DNA from: JAEHDI01 sp035455185
GTDB lineage: Bacteria > Acidobacteriota > Terriglobia > Bryobacterales > Bryobacteraceae
Assembly: GCA_035455185.1 (NCBI GenBank)
Contig: DATIFQ010000359.1
Span: 6,272 to 70,271, forward strand
Direction: 5' to 3'
DNA: 64,000 bases
The notes under the pieces were generated by a model. That model saw only the letters and a program-made list of their open reading frames with translations. It was not told the origin of the DNA and ran no database searches. Below, piece after piece: positions 1 through 8,221 of the stretch (position 1 is its first letter; each line of letters starts with the position of its first letter). The position numbers and the translations under genes are program-made.

Positions 1-1
1 G

Positions 2-259
2 ATGGAGGACTCGATTTTCCGTGATTTCCCGCGCCTGGTGCGTTGTCCCCACTCGGATCTCACCCCACGCGAACTCCAGGTGCTGTCGCTGGTGGAGCAC
101 GGCATGAAAAACCAGGAGATTGCGCGCGAACTGGGGATCCGTCCAGGTACGGTAAAAATCCACCTGAAACACATTTTCGAGAAGACTGGCGTCCGAGGGC
201 GACACGGACTGGCGCTTTCCGGTCTTCGCGAGAGAGGCGCACTCTCACTTCCATCATGA
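2..259 (+). CDS. LuxR-type HTH transcriptional regulator, 5'-truncated
   Basis: The reading frame is open to the left window edge and ends at 259. Residues 20-70 form a typical LuxR/NarL helix-turn-helix: LTPRELQVL, then NQEIARELGI and GTVKIHLKHIFEKTGV, the last being the recognition helix. Family members are usually over 200 residues with an N-terminal receiver domain, so only the DNA-binding end of a response regulator is probably in view. The methionine at base 2 is in frame but need not be the true start. It binds DNA as a transcription regulator; targets cannot be inferred. The next gene begins 65 bp downstream behind its own -10-like box, so it is probably transcribed separately. Confidence 0.85.
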   Translation: MEDSIFRDFPRLVRCPHSDLTPRELQVLSLVEHGMKNQEIARELGIRPGTVKIHLKHIFEKTGVRGRHGLALSGLRERGALSLPS

Positions 260-312
260 ACAACCGCTGCGAATCGACACCGTATTTCGGCGCATGTTCT
301 AACTAATTTCGG

Positions 313-318
313 TATTCT
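313..318 (+). promoter_or_regulatory. -10-like box of a likely leaderless promoter
   Basis: TATTCT lies 6 bases before the GTG start at 325, and no Shine-Dalgarno sequence is visible there. Transcription would begin at or next to the start codon. No clear -35 box is seen. The same arrangement recurs before several other genes in this window. Confidence 0.4.
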
Positions 319-324
319 GGGTGC

Positions 325-2001
325 GTGCAGCGAGTTCTGCGGACCGTGATCCTTGCGCTCTGGGCGGCCACGATTTTCGGCAACTCCGCGTCGTTGCTTG
401 ACATTCTTTCGGGCGAACTGGAACGGAATTTTCGTGTTCTACATGAAAAGGGAGACCCGCCGGCATATTACATCGCGTATGCCGTGACCGATCAGGAATC
501 GCACAATGTCGGCGCCACCCTGGGGGCGCTCCAGGTGGCCAGCCATGCGTCCTCGCGGTGGCTGGACGTCACCGTGCGGGTCGGTTCGCCTGAGTTGGAC
601 AACTACCACCGGCTTTCCGGCGATCGGTTCGCCTTCTCATCGGCAGTGCGGTTGCCGCTGGAGAATGTGCCGGCCGCCATATGCCAGCGACTTTGGATGG
701 ATACCGATGGCACGTACCGCCGGGCGGCGGAACGCCTGATCAAGGTCCGGACTGCGGCGCAGGTGAAGGCAGTTGAGGCCGACAGTGCGGCCGATTTTTC
801 GAAAGAGGAGCCGGCAATCTACGAGGACGCGCCGCAGCCCCTGGAATTCTCGCCGCAGGACTGGCAAGATCGGGTTCGAAAGTGGTCTGCCGCGTTTGGC
901 CGTTATCCGCGGATCCTGGCATCCAGTGTCTCAGTCTCCGCGCAACTGGAGACGAAGTATCTCGTCACCTCCGAAGGCTCACGGATCGAGCAGGGCAAGG
1001 GGCTGGCTCGAATCGCGCTCTCGGCGCAAACCAAGGCGCCCGACGGAATGGATCTCACCAGCGAGGAAAGTTTCGAGTCGGAAACGGTGAGGGGGCTGCC
1101 CGGAGACAAGGAAGTCCTGGGGGCGGTCGAACGTGTCGCGAAGGAGTTGACGGCATTGCTGTCGGCTCCGGACGCGGAGCCGTTTGTGGGTCCGGCCATC
1201 CTGTCCGGACGCGCGGCCGGCGTCTTCTTCCATGAGATTTTCGGCCACCGGATCGAAGGGCACCGCCAGAACGACGAAACCGAAGGGCAGACATTCGCCA
1301 AGGCTGTTGGCACGAAGGTACTTCCAGATTTCCTCTCGGTGTTCTCCGATCCTACGATCAGGAAGCTGCACGGAGTCGACCTATCCGGTCACTACCTGTA
1401 TGACGATGAAGGAGTGAAAGCACGCAGGGTGACGGTAGTGGAGAGCGGAATTCTCAGGAATTTCCTGCTTTCCCGGTCGCCGATGCCGGGTTTCGACCAC
1501 TCAAACGGCCACGGCCGGCGCCAGCCTGGGTTCGATGTCGTTTCGCGCCAGTCCACGCTGATCGTGGAGTCGTCGAAGACCGTAGACGAGGCGCGGCTGC
1601 GGGGATTGCTGATCGAGGAGATCCGCCGGCAGAAGAAGCCGTACGGGTTGTACTTCGAGAAGGTGACCGGCGGCTACACGCAGACGTCGCGCCGGGGCCT
1701 CCAAGCGTACACGGTCGTCCCGATCATCGTTTACCGGGTTTACGCCGACGGGCGGCCCGACGAGCTCGTCCGCGGCGCCGACATCGTAGGGACGCCGCTG
1801 GCGAGCTTCTCGAAGATACTGGCCGCTTCGGATCAGCCGGGAGTATTCAACGGCTACTGTGGCGCCGAGTCCGGCAGCCTGCCGGTTTCGGCGGTAGCCC
1901 CGTCGCTGCTTGTCTCAGAGATCGAGATTCAGAAGAAGGAGAAGGGCCAGGACAGACCACCGTTGCTGCCGGCGCCCTCCGGAGAATGGAGGTCGCATTG
2001 A
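325..2001 (+). CDS. Secreted TldD-like zinc metalloprotease
   Basis: A 558-residue TldD/PmbA-family protein starting at GTG 325. Residues 1-22 look like a signal peptide or membrane anchor, whereas classical TldD is cytosolic. The zinc-binding HEIFGH motif (H303, E304, H308) lies in GRAAGVFFHEIFGH, and the later GYCGAESG segment carries C512 at the place of the cysteine ligand known in E. coli TldD. All catalytic residues therefore appear present. The TldD/TldE complex degrades peptides and trims modified peptides such as microcin precursors. This gene is followed, with a one-base stop/start overlap, by a paralogue lacking these residues, so the two may form a heterodimer like TldD/TldE. Export and substrate are inferred. 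Confidence 0.85.
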   Translation: MQRVLRTVILALWAATIFGNSASLLDILSGELERNFRVLHEKGDPPAYYIAYAVTDQESHNVGATLGALQVASHASSRWLDVTVRVGSPELDNYHRLSGDRFAFSSAVRLPLENVPAAICQRLWMDTDGTYRRAAERLIKVRTAAQVKAVEADSAADFSKEEPAIYEDAPQPLEFSPQDWQDRVRKWSAAFGRYPRILASSVSVSAQLETKYLVTSEGSRIEQGKGLARIALSAQTKAPDGMDLTSEESFESETVRGLPGDKEVLGAVERVAKELTALLSAPDAEPFVGPAILSGRAAGVFFHEIFGHRIEGHRQNDETEGQTFAKAVGTKVLPDFLSVFSDPTIRKLHGVDLSGHYLYDDEGVKARRVTVVESGILRNFLLSRSPMPGFDHSNGHGRRQPGFDVVSRQSTLIVESSKTVDEARLRGLLIEEIRRQKKPYGLYFEKVTGGYTQTSRRGLQAYTVVPIIVYRVYADGRPDELVRGADIVGTPLASFSKILAASDQPGVFNGYCGAESGSLPVSAVAPSLLVSEIEIQKKEKGQDRPPLLPAPSGEWRSH

Positions 2002-3794
2002 TGCCGACGGCCGCCGTGCGGCAGAGATCTTCCGCGCCAGCCGCTCTCCTCGTGACGCTGGTTTTACCGCTCGCGGCTGGTCAGGGAACGCCGCCTCGTG
2101 AGGACGTCATTCTGCGCGCGATGCACGACGAACTGGAGCGGGCGCGAGAGCTGACTGTCGAGACGCTGGAGTCGCCCTACTACGTAGAGTATGCGCTCCA
2201 CGACGGCGAAACTTTGATTATCGACGCCTCTTTGGGCGCTCTGGCGGGCGTGCGGCAGGCCCGTTTTCGGCAACCCACCGTGCAAGTGCGCGTCGGTAGC
2301 CCGCAATTCGACAACACGAACCATGTTCTCAGCGACTACATGTTCGGTGCGCGCTACGACGCCGGTCAGACACCGCTGGACAACAGTTACGATCTTCTGC
2401 GGCGATACTTCTGGCTCGCCACGGACCGGGCTTACAAATCGGCACTCGAGGTCATCGCGCGCAAGCGTGCCGCGCTCAGGAACTTCAACTCGGGCGAACA
2501 GCCGCCGGATTTCGCCAAGGCGGAGCCATCGAAGATTATCCTCCGCGTCGAAACGGAGCAGCTCGACGTCGAGTCGTGGAAGGCCCGGCTTCGGAGTCTC
2601 TCCGCTGTGTTTACCGGCTATCCGGCAGTCGTGAGCTCGGGCGTCCAACTACAGGCCAACCAGGGCGCGTTCTACTTTGCTAACTCCGAGGGCGCCGAGG
2701 TCCGCATTCCGGAGACGCTGATCTTTCTGGAGGTTCGCGCCCGCGCACTGGCTCCCGACGGTATGATGTTGCGGGACTCGATGGTCTTCCAATCCCGTAG
2801 CGTCTCAGGCCTGCCTACGGATGCTGAAATGCAGCGGGGCATTGAGGAGGTCGGCGACAGCCTCAAGGCACTCATCGAAGCTGCTCCGGCGAACACGTAT
2901 ACGGGCCCGGTTCTGTTTGAAGCCCGCGCTGCGGCCCAGATGTTTGCGGAAGTACTCGGCAGAAGCCTCGGGCTCAGGCGGAAGCCTGTTTCCGAGCCGG
3001 GCCGGCCGCTGCCGTCGCCTCCCAATGAATTGGAAGGCCGCATAGGATCCCAGATTCTGCCTTCGTGGATGGATGTCGTCGACGATCCGGCCCAAGCGGA
3101 ATGGCGCGGCAGGCCGCTGTTCGGACACTACCTGGTGGATCTGGAGGGTGTGACGCCCAAGCCGCTGTCTCTGGTTGAGAAGGGTGTACTGAAAACCTAC
3201 CTGCTCACGCGGCAGCCGGTCGGTGGATTCTCTGAATCAAACGGGCGGGCAAGGCTTCCAGGCGGTTTCGGAGTGAAGGCGCCGGGATTCGGCAACCTCT
3301 TCGTCCGGGCGAGCCAGACTGTCGCGCAGGCAGAGCTGAAGCGGCAAATGCTCGAACTTTGCCGGTTGCGGGACAAACCGTATGGGATCCTGATTCGAAA
3401 GATGGATTTCCCCTCGTCCGCTTCGCTTGAGGAGTTTCGCCGGCTGGCGCCTCGGATGTCACAGGTCGCGTCCGGCGCCCGACCGGTAAGCTTGCCGGTT
3501 CTGGTGTACCGCGTCTATCCGGACGGCAGGGAGGAACTGGTACGTGGATTGCGCTTCCGTGACCTGGCGGTTCGTTCGCTGCGGGACATTGTGGCCGCTT
3601 CCGATGAGCACCATGTTTTTGAATTCCTGGATAATAATGCGCCGTTTGCGTTGATGGGGGCAGGCGGATTTGCCGCCGAGAGCGCCGTTGTCGCCCCCGC
3701 CGTTTTGTTTGACGAACTCCAATTGGACCGGGCCGAGGAGCAGATTCCGAAACCGCCGGTTGTGCCTCCGCCACCGCTGTCCGGCACACGCTGA
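2001..3794 (+). CDS. Secreted TldD/TldE-like paralogue without zinc site
   Basis: A 597-residue paralogue of the preceding protein, aligned along its length (ESPYYVEYAL, VRVGSPQFDN, LFGHYLVDLEG, VLVYRVYPDGR). Where the partner has HEIFGH this one has AEVLGR (A316-R321), and the C-terminal cysteine ligand is also gone, so it cannot bind zinc in the TldD manner. TldE/PmbA is likewise inactive and partners TldD; by analogy this is the non-catalytic subunit. The start at 2001 is preferred over 1986 because GGAGG at 1988-1992 is well spaced and the start overlaps the upstream stop by one base. Residues 1-27 resemble a signal peptide. The C-terminus is proline-rich. The next gene begins two bases after its stop. 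Confidence 0.8.
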   Translation: MPTAAVRQRSSAPAALLVTLVLPLAAGQGTPPREDVILRAMHDELERARELTVETLESPYYVEYALHDGETLIIDASLGALAGVRQARFRQPTVQVRVGSPQFDNTNHVLSDYMFGARYDAGQTPLDNSYDLLRRYFWLATDRAYKSALEVIARKRAALRNFNSGEQPPDFAKAEPSKIILRVETEQLDVESWKARLRSLSAVFTGYPAVVSSGVQLQANQGAFYFANSEGAEVRIPETLIFLEVRARALAPDGMMLRDSMVFQSRSVSGLPTDAEMQRGIEEVGDSLKALIEAAPANTYTGPVLFEARAAAQMFAEVLGRSLGLRRKPVSEPGRPLPSPPNELEGRIGSQILPSWMDVVDDPAQAEWRGRPLFGHYLVDLEGVTPKPLSLVEKGVLKTYLLTRQPVGGFSESNGRARLPGGFGVKAPGFGNLFVRASQTVAQAELKRQMLELCRLRDKPYGILIRKMDFPSSASLEEFRRLAPRMSQVASGARPVSLPVLVYRVYPDGREELVRGLRFRDLAVRSLRDIVAASDEHHVFEFLDNNAPFALMGAGGFAAESAVVAPAVLFDELQLDRAEEQIPKPPVVPPPPLSGTR

Positions 3795-3796
3795 CT

Positions 3797-6118
3797 ATGG
3801 GCATACTCAACCGGCGGGTCTTTCGCGAGATTGCTTCCGGGGCGTTACTAGGGGGCGTTCTCTTCACTTTCGTCCTCTTTCTACAGCGAATCGGCCGGCT
3901 TTTTGAGCTGCTGGTCCGCAGTTCGGCATCTCCCTCGACGGTGGCCGAACTTTTTGCCCTGGTCCTCCCGCCCACCTTACCGTTTACCGTCCCGATTGGC
4001 GTTCTGGTTGGGATCCTGTTGGGCCTGAGCCGGATGTCGAGCGACGGGGAAATCACGGCGATGCGGTCGGCAGGAATTCCCAGCCGGCGCCTCCTTTCCC
4101 CCGTGATTCTGTTCGCCGCCTTCGCCACCGCGATCACGGCGGCTGCTTCCTTATGGCTTACCCCCTGGTCGATCCGGGAGACCTATCGAATCGTGAACCG
4201 GCTGGCGGCGGCGCAGTTGACGGCGGAGATCCAGCCGCGAGTGTTCGAGGAGCAATTCCCAAACAAGATCCTCTACGTCGCCGACGTCATCTCGGGGCCT
4301 AAGGTCCGCTGGCGCAACGTCTTCATGGCTGATCTGACTCCCCCCGCGGAGCGCCGGGCCGGCGCCGGAGAAACCGGCGAGGGCCCGCGGATTACTGTCG
4401 CTCGCGAAGCCATCGCCGTTCCGGACGTGGCGCGGAACACCATCCAGCTTTCGATGATCGACGGCAGTACGCACGAGGCGGCAAAGGACCCCGCGGAGTA
4501 CTACAACAGCGCCTTCCCGCGAGGAGATCAGGTCCTTGACGCATCGCCGCCTGACGAGAGGCGAGCCCGTCCGTTTCAGGAAACGGATACGCCGCCGCTG
4601 TTCCGGATCGCGAAGGATTCCGTGGACGCGCGCATCGAACTGCATCAGCGGCTGGCACTCCCGCCGGCCTGCATCCTCCTAGCTCTGGTGGGGTTACCAC
4701 TCGGCGTCTCGGTCCGCAAAGCCGGAAAGTCGTCGGCGCTCGTGCTGACGGTGTTCCTTGCATTCCTGTATTACATGGGTCTGATCAGCCTGATCGGGCT
4801 GGCACGAGAGAAGACGCTTCCGGTCGAGTTGGCAGTCTGGACTCCCAACGCGTTGTTCGCGTTGGGCGGACTGCTGCTGGCATGGCGCCTCGAGAAGCCT
4901 GGCGACCGGGACGTCGTCGGCGCAATTCGTGGCCGACTTGGCTCAGCGTGGAGGTGGTTGCGGGAGCGGTTTGTGCATACCAAGAACGGTCTCCGCAGCG
5001 ACGCCACCGCCGGCCGCATGCCCCTGCTTCCACAGGTTCTGGATACGTACATTCTTTCGAGTTTCCTTGTTTTTCTGACTCTCTCGCTCACCAGCTTCGT
5101 ACTGATGACCCACGTGTTCACGTTCTTCGAGCTCCTCGGCGACATCATCAAAAACCACATCCCAATGACGCGCGTGCTCACCTACCTGGTTTTCCTGACG
5201 CCGAAGCTCATCTATGACTCGACGCCTGTCAGCGTGATGGTCGCTGTGCTGGTGACCTTCGGGGTACTTACGAAGCACAACGAGGTGATCGCCTTTCGGG
5301 CATGCGGAGTAAGTATTCATCGGCTGGCAATCCCGATCATGCTGGCGAGCACACTCTTAAGCGTCACCCTGTTCGCGTTCGACTACTATTACATTCCGCA
5401 CTCGAACCGGATTCAGGACGCCATCCGCGCCGAGATCAAAGGGCGCCCGGTGCAAACGTACCTGCGACCCGACCGGAAATGGATCTTCGGGCAGGGACCG
5501 CGGATCTACTACTATCGGTACTTTGACCCTGTCGCGAACATGATGGCGGGTGTCAGTGTGTTCTACCTCGAGCCCGGTTCGTTCCGCCTCCGGCGACATA
5601 TAACGGCGGAGCAGGCGCGCTGGTCTCCGACCCTGAGAACCTGGGTGTTCGAGAACGGCTGGAGCCGCGACATTCGCGGGATTCAGGAGTCTAACTTCCA
5701 GCAGTTCCAGGCGACGACTTTTCCGGAGTTGAACGAGCCGCCCGGCTGGTTTCTCAAGGAGGTCAAGCAGGACAAGCAGATGAACTTCCAGGAACTGTCA
5801 GCTTACATCGGGGAACTTCGCCAAAGCGGCTTCGATACGGTCCGGTTGAGTGTCCAGTTCCACAAGAAGTTCTCCGTGCCCCTGTTTGCGCTGATCCTCG
5901 CCATGATTTCCTTCCCGTTCGCATTCGTTGCCGGGAATCGTGGAGCGTTGGCGGGCGTTGGCGTAAGTTTCGGTATTGCAATCGCTTACTGGGCCGTCAG
6001 CCAGCTTTTTGAACAGATTGGGAACGTCAATCAGTTGCCGGCTACCCTAGCTGCTTGGGCACCGGACGCCGTGTTCTCCCTTGCTGGGATGTACCTGATC
6101 GCCCGGATGAGAACCTGA
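3797..6118 (+). CDS. LptF-LptG fusion, LPS export permease
   Basis: A 773-residue membrane protein with two consecutive YjgP/YjgQ (LptF/LptG) units. Each has N-terminal membrane segments, a periplasmic beta-jellyroll region and C-terminal membrane segments: residues about 1-385, then about 420-773, joined by a charged linker near 390-415. The motifs SRMSSDGEITAMRSAG and THNEVIAFRACG-like TKHNEVIAFRACG mark equivalent coupling-helix regions of each half. LptF and LptG normally are separate proteins of about 360 residues forming the transmembrane part of the LptB2FG ABC transporter that moves lipopolysaccharide to the outer membrane. LptB is not in this window. It starts two bases after the TldD-like paralogue, indicating a three-gene operon. 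Confidence 0.88.
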   Translation: MGILNRRVFREIASGALLGGVLFTFVLFLQRIGRLFELLVRSSASPSTVAELFALVLPPTLPFTVPIGVLVGILLGLSRMSSDGEITAMRSAGIPSRRLLSPVILFAAFATAITAAASLWLTPWSIRETYRIVNRLAAAQLTAEIQPRVFEEQFPNKILYVADVISGPKVRWRNVFMADLTPPAERRAGAGETGEGPRITVAREAIAVPDVARNTIQLSMIDGSTHEAAKDPAEYYNSAFPRGDQVLDASPPDERRARPFQETDTPPLFRIAKDSVDARIELHQRLALPPACILLALVGLPLGVSVRKAGKSSALVLTVFLAFLYYMGLISLIGLAREKTLPVELAVWTPNALFALGGLLLAWRLEKPGDRDVVGAIRGRLGSAWRWLRERFVHTKNGLRSDATAGRMPLLPQVLDTYILSSFLVFLTLSLTSFVLMTHVFTFFELLGDIIKNHIPMTRVLTYLVFLTPKLIYDSTPVSVMVAVLVTFGVLTKHNEVIAFRACGVSIHRLAIPIMLASTLLSVTLFAFDYYYIPHSNRIQDAIRAEIKGRPVQTYLRPDRKWIFGQGPRIYYYRYFDPVANMMAGVSVFYLEPGSFRLRRHITAEQARWSPTLRTWVFENGWSRDIRGIQESNFQQFQATTFPELNEPPGWFLKEVKQDKQMNFQELSAYIGELRQSGFDTVRLSVQFHKKFSVPLFALILAMISFPFAFVAGNRGALAGVGVSFGIAIAYWAVSQLFEQIGNVNQLPATLAAWAPDAVFSLAGMYLIARMRT

Positions 6119-6311
6119 GAGCGGCCCGAGGGGCCAGAGCTAATCTCCGAGTACCAGGTACTAGGACTGTTTGGTGGTCCGCTAGGGGCCTATTTGCCTT
6201 GGTTTCCTTGACAACAGCAGCGAAATGCAGCAGAATTTCAGAGTACGGTTGGGATTACCGCGCACGGAAGCTGTCGACAGACTATTTAGTGAAAGCGAGG
6301 AGATGAAACCA
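6119..6311. other. Intergenic region, 193 bp
   Basis: This gap separates the lptFG fusion from the PEP-CTERM gene. It contains a weak GGCCC/GGGCC hairpin near 6123-6135 just after the lptFG stop and the sigma-70-like promoter listed at 6208-6236. Nothing else recognisable is seen. Confidence 0.5.
6208..6236 (+). promoter_or_regulatory. Sigma-70-like promoter for the PEP-CTERM gene
   Basis: A perfect -35 box TTGACA (6208-6213) is followed after 17 bases by CAGAAT (6231-6236, four of six matches to the -10 consensus). It would give a leader of about 70 bases before the start at 6312. This is one of few canonical -35 boxes in the window. Confidence 0.55.
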
Positions 6312-6992
6312 ATGACACGGGCGCTTATGTTTCTGCTGGTTGGGTTGCTGGCTGCCGGGTCCGCAGCGTTCGCCGCTCCAATCTACTTCAATGACTTTCA
6401 GAGTAGCGTTGGCGCGGGGTGGTCAAATACGACGACTTCCACTACGCCGGCCGGCTGCACAACGTGCACGACCTACCTTGGACAGTTCGGCAACCAGAGC
6501 GTCACTCTCACGCTCACCGGTTTGCCGACAAGCACTCAGCTTACCATCTCGTTCGACGAATTCATCATCCGCTCGTGGGACGGAAACGGGGAACAGGGCT
6601 TTGGACCTGATACAGCCGCGTTCTCGATTGGGGGCGCCAATACTCTGACCACGACGTTCGCAAACGGCCTGGTAGGGAATACGCAGAACTATCCTACCGC
6701 AGGCAGCGCCGCACAGACGGGCGCCGCTCAGGTCAACACCCTCGGCTACACTTTCATAGGAGTGCCGCGAGACTCGATTTACGCGCTGTCCTTCAATTGG
6801 TTCAACACGAGTTCTACCCAAACGTTTACTTGGAGTGCAAGCGGTCTCCAGGAACTTGCCGACGAATCGTGGGGGATCGACAACGTTTCCGTTAGCGGGC
6901 CCGACGAGGCGATTCCCGAGCCGGGTACGGCGCTCCTGCTCGGCAGTGGGGTGCTGGCGTTCCTTCTCTATCGCCGGCGTCGCAGCGCGTAG
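6312..6992 (+). CDS. PEP-CTERM sorting domain protein
   Basis: A 226-residue secreted protein: signal peptide at about 1-20, a Thr/Ser/Gly-rich beta-type body with a WGIDNVSVSG segment, and a C-terminal sorting signal made of IPEPGT, a hydrophobic helix and a YRRRRSA tail. PEP-CTERM tails are recognised by exosortase and proteins bearing them are anchored or exported, often with exopolysaccharide. No exosortase is visible here, so the enzyme must be elsewhere. Three in-frame ATGs exist; 6312 is chosen because GAGGAG (6297-6302) sits nine bases upstream, while ATG 6303 directly abuts it. The body function is unknown. A hairpin follows at 7018-7055. Confidence 0.85.
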   Translation: MTRALMFLLVGLLAAGSAAFAAPIYFNDFQSSVGAGWSNTTTSTTPAGCTTCTTYLGQFGNQSVTLTLTGLPTSTQLTISFDEFIIRSWDGNGEQGFGPDTAAFSIGGANTLTTTFANGLVGNTQNYPTAGSAAQTGAAQVNTLGYTFIGVPRDSIYALSFNWFNTSSTQTFTWSASGLQELADESWGIDNVSVSGPDEAIPEPGTALLLGSGVLAFLLYRRRRSA

Positions 6993-7017
6993 GCCCCCAG
7001 TCAGGCGAGAACGTTTC

Positions 7018-7055
7018 CAGATCCCGGGTTCTTCCGAAAGGCGGCCCGGGATTTG
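7018..7055 (+). terminator. Hairpin terminator candidate after the PEP-CTERM gene
   Basis: Perfect arms ATCCCGGG (7021-7028) and CCCGGGAT (7045-7052) extend to 11 pairs including one G-U pair, with a 16-base loop, and are followed by TATTTCTT. It lies 25 bases after the stop codon. Confidence 0.55.
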
Positions 7056-7188
7056 TATTTCTTGCTTGCCCGCCCGTCGAGCGGCGCTTGCATCGAGTGA
7101 TCGGCAATTGCTACCATCGCAGTTTCCTGGGCAGTCCTCAGCGCAAGGATTTCGTCTGCGCTTCGCTGCGGCCTGACCGTTCGCTGAT

Positions 7189-8214
7189 ATGCGCAAAGTT
7201 CCCCTCGCAGAATCCCTGAAGATTATCGGCCGCGGTTCGCTGAACTGGATTGCGGAGCGGCCGATCGTCGTGTCGTTTGAAGTGACCGACGCCTGCACCT
7301 GCTACTGCCGGCATTGCGATCACGGGGGACCTAGAGACGGATCACGCAATCTTAAGGCTTCGGACTTCCGGCGCTACGTGGATGCACTGCGCCCGTGCGT
7401 GGTACAGGTTTCCGGCGGCGAGCCGCTGATGAGACGGGACATCGTTGACATTGTCCGTAGTATCAAGTCTGACGGACGGATCCCCTACACGATTCTGGTT
7501 TCCAACTGGTCGGAGATGACCGAGGAGATCTACCTGAAACTCCACAAAGCGGGAGTCGACCAGTTTTCTGTCAGCCTCGATTTCCCAGACAACAGACACG
7601 ATGATTTCCGCGGCTATCCTGGCCTCTATTCGCATCTGAGCGATCTCGTCCCACGGCTCGCAAAGTACGGTTACGATGACATCGTGCTGAACTCCTGCAT
7701 CACGAGCGTGAATGTCCGAGAGATCAACGCGATGGCCGACAAAGCGCAAGAGTGGGGCGTCAACATTTGCTATAGCGCATACTCCGCCCGGAGAACCGGC
7801 TGCCGGGATTACTTCCTCAATACGAGCGAGGAACTGGAAACCCTGAACCAAGAATTGAACCGGGTGGAATCGCGGCGAGACGAAAGCAACTGGATTGTTA
7901 ACGCCACCACGACGCTGGAGGCAACCCGGCGCTATTTTGAGAATCGGGGCGCTCCTGGCTGCAAAGCAGGTCTGCGGTTCCTTGTGGTGACCGCGGACGG
8001 CCAGCTTCAACCTTGCTCGATGCAGTTCAAGCGCTATCCTCTGCAGGAACAGGCTCGAATGGTCCAGGAGTTCACCGCCAACAACACTTGCGACGAATGC
8101 TACGTCTCAATCCGTTCCTACCTCGACAAGTCGTTTCCTCAACTTCTGTGGGAAAACGTCGCCGGCTTCCTGTCGTTCAAGGCCGGTACACGCGCTCGTA
8201 GTTCCGGGAATTGA
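7189..8214 (+). CDS. Radical SAM protein with C-terminal cysteine region
   Basis: A 341-residue radical SAM enzyme. The [4Fe-4S]-binding CxxxCxxC motif is C36, C40, C43 (CTCYCRHC), followed by the SGGEP motif that contacts SAM. The C-terminal third has further cysteines (GCKAG, QPCSM, CDECY), suggesting an auxiliary SPASM-like cluster. Such enzymes commonly modify peptides, cofactors or lipids by 5'-deoxyadenosyl radical chemistry; the substrate cannot be deduced. It stands between the PEP-CTERM gene and, in convergent orientation with a 7-bp gap, treT. No strong ribosome binding site precedes ATG 7189, so the start is moderately certain. Confidence 0.8.
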   Translation: MRKVPLAESLKIIGRGSLNWIAERPIVVSFEVTDACTCYCRHCDHGGPRDGSRNLKASDFRRYVDALRPCVVQVSGGEPLMRRDIVDIVRSIKSDGRIPYTILVSNWSEMTEEIYLKLHKAGVDQFSVSLDFPDNRHDDFRGYPGLYSHLSDLVPRLAKYGYDDIVLNSCITSVNVREINAMADKAQEWGVNICYSAYSARRTGCRDYFLNTSEELETLNQELNRVESRRDESNWIVNATTTLEATRRYFENRGAPGCKAGLRFLVVTADGQLQPCSMQFKRYPLQEQARMVQEFTANNTCDECYVSIRSYLDKSFPQLLWENVAGFLSFKAGTRARSSGN

Positions 8215-8221
8215 CGCAGGG

